From Thelephora terrestris (taxonomy: Eukaryota; Basidiomycota; Agaricomycetes; Thelephorales; Thelephoraceae), in assembly GCA_015956445.1 (NCBI GenBank), contig WIUZ02000004.1, positions 1,674,001 to 1,738,000 on the forward strand: 64,000 bases of DNA, read 5' to 3'. Positions 57,751 to 64,000 of the stretch are shown here, in pieces. The stretch's first letter is position 1, and every line of letters starts with the position of its first letter. Position numbers and translations under genes: made by a program. Under the pieces are notes generated by a model. It had not been told where the DNA came from, did not search any database, and worked only from the letters and a program-made list of their open reading frames with translations.

Positions 57751-60346
57751 ATGCCGTTCGTGCGCTATCTCTCGCACGATGGCCATGAGCTCTCCCAAGA
57801 CGACGACGACCGGTTCGATTCGACCTTCTCAACCCATCTCACCCAATCCACGGAACGTCGTGGTCAAGGCTCAACTTCTCATGTTCATGATGACCCTTCC
57901 CCCCTCCAGTTTCAGCTCCCGTATTTCATGGCCCTCGGCTCCTCAGCTGTAGCCCCAGGTGGTGGAGCAGAGGTTCTTCCCTTCTCTCAGGTCCAACCAA
58001 CGGGTGAACTTTCCCCAGACTGGCTATCCAACCCTTTCTTCCCGTTTTCCACAGGCGACCAGTAAGTTTTCGCGCTCTCGTAGCGTTCCCCGTGAGATAA
58101 CAAATCCTTCTAGGCATTTGCCCAACGAATTTCACTCTTCATATCCATCCGTCCTCGACACGAGCACACTCCGTTCTCCTTACCCAATTCAGCACCCCCC
58201 TTCACCGTTGCCCATCCCACACCAAGAATCTACCAAAGACTCGAGCCAGAATGATGCTAATGCTCAGATCGACCTCGACCAATTGCGGTCCATGGCCATG
58301 CTCTCCAGCAACATTGCCAACGGCTCCATGGCTGGTTCTTCCAAACTCTCGAACCAGATATCCACCCGACTCGCAAATCCATCGGCCTTTGGCTTCCCTA
58401 TCTACTCTACCAGTGGGTTCGACGTCTTATCAATCATGGCTCGCGTGGCGACTCGACCGAACCCTACCCTCAAACTCGGCCCGGTCGATCTCTCTTGCTC
58501 ATTCCTCATTGTTGACGTCCGGCGATATGACTCTCCCGTGGTTTACGCATCCCCGGGCTTTATCTCCCTCACCGGATACGCTGAACACGAAATACTCGGA
58601 CGGAACTGCCGCTTTTTACAGGCACCCGATGGCAACGTCGCCAAAGGAGAAGAGCGCCGTTTCACTTCTCACTCCTCTGTCGCCCAGATGAAAAAGTCCG
58701 CGGTTGCGGAAAAGGAATGTCAAACCTGTCTGATCAATTACAAGAAGGACGGGACGGCGTTCATGAACCTGGTCTCCATCATTCCCCTCCCAGGTGGCGT
58801 TCGCAACACCCCTGAGGAGGCTGACCAGGTCGCATACCACATCGGTTTCCAAATAGACCTCTCAGTCCAGCCGGACGCCATCCTGCGCAAACTCGAGGAC
58901 GGATCGTACGTTACCGACAACGGTAACCAGCAAATATTACATCCCTCGATTAGCGCCCTTGGTCAGCCCTCCAGAGATCGACGGCTCGGTTCAATGACAT
59001 CACCATCTGTGATCCCAGTCTCAAAGTCTCTCCGCGTTCTACTGGCAAACGAGAAATTCATCAAGTCCATCCCCTTCACTCCAATGCCCACCAACAATCC
59101 ATCGCAGTCAGTGGTAAAATCCATTCCTTCGGACGACGATCAGTTGCTTAGTCTCACCCTCCTTGGGAGTGCTCCAGACTTCGTCCACGTTTTATCACTC
59201 CGTGGTTCATTCTTATACGTAGCACCTTCCGTAAAGCGCGTTTTAGGATACGCCGCGGAGGAACTCGCGGGCAAGATGATTTCCGATTATTGTCACCCCG
59301 CTGACCTAGTCCCACTCATGAGAGAACTCAAGGAATCCTCCTCCCTCCCTTCCGCGGAAAGTGGTCCAGCAGCCGTGCCAAAGAAGGTCGACTTGCTCTA
59401 TCGCATCAGGTCCAAGGACGGTCTCTTCGTTTGGGTCGAGAGTCGTGGTCGGCTCCACGTCGAGTCCGGAAAGGGCAGGAAGGCGATCATCCTCAGCGGC
59501 CGCGTGAGGCCCATGCCGAAGCTCTCTTGGGCGTCCCTTTCGCGGACGGGGGGGCTCGCTGTCGCCTTACCTACAGGGAAAGGGGCATTCGGAAACTCGC
59601 GAGAGTTTTGGGGGACAGTCAACATGGACGGCACTTTTCTGTTCGTTGGGGCAAGCGTAAAGGACTTGCTTGGATGGTCCGTTGCAGAAGTCATCGGCCA
59701 ACGGCTCGAGGATTATGTTGTCAGCTCTACGGACCAACGACAACCAGAGTACAACACTTATCGGATGGTCTCTGAATCCTTGGTCGCCGCCTTGCGGGCA
59801 GAGACCGCTGGCCCGACGCAACTCGCGTTCGAGATGAGGAAGAAGGACGGGTCCAAAATCCGAGTCCTCATGGTCTTGTACCACGCCACCACCCCTCGGT
59901 CGACCCCGACCCTTCCTGACCCGTTGATTTGCCAAGTGAAGGTGGCGAATGATTCCAAACATGCTCAAGTCGTCAGGCGTTCCGAGGAACAAGTATTCCA
60001 AGAGATGGAGGTTTCCAGGGGGACCAGTTGGCAATATGAACTTCAGCAGCTCAAGTACGCAAATGAGAGGTTGCTGGAAGAGGTTCAGACCTTGGAAACT
60101 GTTCAACCGGGCCGCTTGACCACCAGAGCGACACTCAACCTGCCCGGAAACGGAGTCACCGGCATCGGCACGTTGTATCATCCTAGGTCCTCCAATCAAA
60201 CCTTTACGAACGGAAGGGTCTCCATCCCAATGCTCTCATCTGCAATCGGAAACCTCTCCCAGACCCCCCTTCCACCACTATTCCACTCTTCCATAGCGAC
60301 CCTGGCCCCACGGCATCCCAGCTCCGGACCCGATGGCCCAGGTTAA
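57751..60346 (+). CDS. White Collar-1-type blue-light receptor (LOV/PAS), without zinc finger
   Basis: Two exons (57751-58061, 58114-60346) encode 847 residues. WC-1 homologs bind a flavin and, with WC-2, control light-induced transcription and fruiting. LOV domain: PVVYASPGFISLTGYAEHEI, then the flavin-adduct motif GRNCRFLQAPDG and FMNLVSIIPLPGG (about residues 265-380). A second PAS follows (FVHVLSLRGSFLYVAPSVKR, VLGYAAEELAGKMISDYCHP) and a third (FWGTVNMDGTFLFVGASVKD, LLGWSVAEVIGQRLEDYVVS). A short coiled-coil helix (SWQYELQQLKYANERLLEEV) precedes a Ser/Pro-rich tail ending at 60346. No CxxC GATA finger is present, the known basidiomycete state, so DNA binding should come from a WC-2 partner. 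The N-terminus is acidic and Ser/Gln/Pro-rich. Confidence 0.93.
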
Positions 60347-60785
60347 TCCGTTCTCGATATCACATTCACGGCTTTCTTCGTTTTGTATGTTTTGCCCCTC
60401 GTCTTGTTCCTGATCCGTCCCTCGTCCTTCCCCCCCGCTTTCCTTGTGTACTTATCTCCCAGTCTCAACCCTCCCCAGTTCCATTTTCCGCACACTGTGT
60501 CGCATTGCTTCCCTGATCATCCTCGCGTCGTTTTGGCTGTCGTCCTTCCCCATCATAACATACAATAATGAACACTTGCCTCTCGTTTTGCTTTCTAGCT
60601 GTAGATCGATACAGTTTCATCATACATGCATTGCAACTGAATTGATACATATATTATACAGCGAATTATAAGCTAGATGCTTTGAGCGTGGCAGATTCAA
60701 GGTAGGTTGATCCCTCTTCGGTGTCTGGACAAGGAAAAGATTGGGAAAACCCTCCAGGGCGACACCAAGTGTTGGATTGCGAGAA
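60347..60785. other. Convergent 3' region of WC-1 and the PDK-type kinase
   Basis: About 440 bases, T- and C-rich just after the WC-1 stop, holding the two 3' UTRs. AATAA-like and ATACATATATTATA motifs near 60570-60660 may serve as polyadenylation signals. No coding frame was recognised. Confidence 0.4.
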
Positions 60786-62541
60786 TCATGGGAGGGGCTC
60801 CTGGCTACTCGATAACCGGTTTAAATGGATGTAAACATCAGTGCCAAACCCGTCGATGGATATCAGCATCAAGTCTCCTCCAAAATACCTGGCGTACTGC
60901 GGGTGACGTTCAGTCGGTGGTCCAATGCGATCAAAGTGGCGTCAAATGCGAATTCTTACCAATCTTGACAGCGGAAGACCGTATCCAAACCCGGCCATAG
61001 GAGCCCTAAAATCACTCGCCTGGAAATCCTGATCGAGATTCTGTCCCTCCATAGTCGTGTACATGTACGTCCAAATGAGAGGTATCGCGCTCCTCGGAAT
61101 CCCACCTCCTTCATCGGAGATCTTCACAGTAATATCTTCCTTGCCTTCTACGACGATGACCTTGATCGGAGGGAAATGGTCCTCACGGTCTGGACCGTAC
61201 CGTTCGACGACAGCCCGCAACGAATTTTTGAGGAGTTCGAAGCAGATGTGGGATAAATGTCCAGGAACATAACTGAAGTGGAGATCTTTCGGACAGATTA
61301 ACTGAACCGGTGGACCCTTGAACATCCTAGAGAACCAAGAACCGGTCAAAAGCCTGGACATGACGTGGAACTGGAACCAGCAAGTACCCGTAATGTTCCT
61401 CGCACACGTATCTCGCGTTCTCGATCGATTCTTGGACGATATCATGGATGTTCTTTTCAGCGGATATTAGATCGACTAGGTCGTGCGGCAGTGACCACTA
61501 CACTTACAGATTTCGTGCAGATGATCCCAACATAATCTTGATGAGGTTCGAGAGTGTTCAACGCGATGTCTGTGAGGGGTGCGCGTGAGTCAAGTTCGCG
61601 ATTGGTGACCACTTGTTGAAGTTGAAACACACGTTGGCCAATCAAGAAACGAATTCCGATACGAGACAGATAGAACCGATCGAGCCAAGCCTGGATTTCG
61701 TTGTCTATCCGGCGAGCATTGTGCGTTCGTTTCCACTCGAGAACACCCTGAGCAACGGTGGTAACGGTAGGGTCGTGCCTCCGCTTGATGTTCTCAAGAA
61801 GATTCGTGAACTTGGCATTATAATCCCGAATTTCCGGCGGCCAAATGATCCCAGAGGTCTGCGCGTAGTACCTGTGAAAATGTTTTTGAGTGTACAGAGA
61901 ACAAGGATGGAAACGAAAACACACCTCTTCTCGATTGGAATCCTCATCTTGCCACTCCCTGGGTTACCCAGGCCACCATTGAAAGATGGGTTCGGCACAG
62001 ACTCTGGGAGATGTCTTGATGCTCTCGTAGTCAACTTCAGTGCTGTCTGAATATCTTTCGAGGTCTCCACAGGTGGGAACGAGATCAATTCCTGGGTGGA
62101 ACCACATTACGTTTTGGACTCGCACAGGGACGGTGGACAAAACCCCCATACCTCGAACGACTGAGCATACCAATCCTTGACCTTGTTTATCGAAGGCATT
62201 GCACCGAGGTTATGCGGCAGCTCGTCAAGTTCCTTTACCCGGTGAGCCAGACGTACTGGAAGTTCCTCTGCGAAAAAAACCCGTTGAGGGGGTGGTCAGC
62301 CAGATCAACGAAAGCCACGAGAGACGTAGGATACGCACCAAGCAGGAACTGACTCGCTCGCAAGAGTGTCCCTTGGCTAGGATTCTGACCAAACAGGGCC
62401 ATCTGCTGCAGCGAGACTAAGGAGCATACAGTCAATCCACCCATCGCAGCCCCTTGTGAGCAACAACGTACCTCCTGTCTGCTGGAACGAGGCAAAGTAG
62501 CGGATTTTGTCCCACAAGCTAGGAGTGAGTTTGAAGGACAT
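60786..62541 (-). CDS. Mitochondrial pyruvate/branched-chain 2-oxoacid dehydrogenase kinase (PDK/BCKDK family)
   Basis: These kinases phosphorylate and switch off 2-oxoacid dehydrogenase complexes in the mitochondrial matrix. From ATG 62541: [40 protein letters not shown], the four-helix-bundle signature, then [20 protein letters not shown]. The middle exons read [20 protein letters not shown] and [14 protein letters not shown]. The HATPase half has the N-box [18 protein letters not shown]1 box [18 protein letters not shown] and G2 box [11 protein letters not shown], and ends with [20 protein letters not shown] and [15 protein letters not shown] at 60786. Whether it prefers pyruvate or branched-chain dehydrogenase cannot be told. 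At least seven exons; boundaries inside are partly approximate. No clear presequence lies before MSFKL. Confidence 0.88.
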
Positions 62542-62824
62542 GACAATAGATCACCAAGAGAATGGGGGGGTTGCGGGAGGGCGGAATATGACTAGATCTT
62601 GGCAGAGACCATTAAAGTGCGGGGCACCGTTTAACACACGGATGCTCAGTCCGGCGCGTCAAGAAATTCGCTTATCTCCGAAATCACGAGCCAACGCCCC
62701 CAAGTGGCGCGGCGACTCTCAGTCTCAGTCTGCGATTAACACTAGAGCAAGAGTACTATATAGGGTATGTTGTGTAGTATCGAAATGCAATACATAGGTT
62801 TGCTTTCCATATCATCTGTGGCAT

Positions 62825-64000
<1,176 letters not shown>

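Noticed and set aside
59567-60199. 210-codon minus-strand frame under WC-1
   Set aside because: Antisense shadow of the third PAS domain; no motif of its own.

Overview
The window is nuclear DNA of a basidiomycete fungus, most likely an agaricomycete (mushroom-forming). Reasons seen in the sequence: compact genes split by many 43-70 bp GT-AG introns, short intergenic gaps on both strands, a White Collar-1 type photoreceptor without a GATA zinc finger, mushroom-type BTB proteins, a PriA/CPL1-type cysteine-rich secreted protein and an agaricomycete-like GST. No rRNA, tRNA, CRISPR array or intact transposon was found. Most genes are single-copy housekeeping genes, so this looks like a stable chromosome arm with a few odd islands.

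Layout. 0-17 kb: 3' part of a WDR59/SEA3 (GATOR2/SEACAT) gene, a BTB protein, an HGG-motif thioesterase, a pyroglutamyl peptidase, a HAM1/DUF5923 protein, Mo25/Hym1, UBR7 and a second BTB protein. 16.8-20.7 kb: two related secreted cysteine-rich proteins (one short, one with a CPL1 domain) flank the proteasome beta-3 gene. 20.7-24 kb is mostly non-coding apart from a small three-exon gene. 24-32 kb: GST, a PPP1R37-like LRR protein, a nuclear PrxQ-type peroxiredoxin and WASP. 32.1-35.8 kb: a long imperfect inverted repeat, then two tandem calmodulin-type genes sharing an identical microexon layout. 36.2-40.2 kb: a single-pass membrane protein and a PTR2 peptide transporter. 40.8-46.2 kb: a translation/ribosome cluster (NOC4, eIF2-alpha, mitochondrial mL41, TSR3). 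45.9-46.9 kb: a strikingly CpG-depleted block, followed by a gene-poor stretch to 49.4 kb. 49.5-64 kb: an unrecognised conserved-looking protein, a kinesin-10-like motor, a Ser/Pro-rich membrane protein, WC-1, a mitochondrial PDK/BCKDK-type kinase and the 3' part of a Fus3/Kss1-type MAP kinase.

Gene models were made by eye from splice signals and reading frame. For models with exons listed, I checked that the exon lengths sum to a multiple of three. Names rest on remembered family motifs, not on searches. The points most worth a second look are the hairpin repeat upstream of calmodulin, the CpG-depleted block reaching into TSR3, the tandem calmodulin pair with 7-nt exons, the ATG-only first exon of the proteasome gene, two GC-AG introns in Mo25, and a roughly 70-residue insertion in eIF2-alpha.
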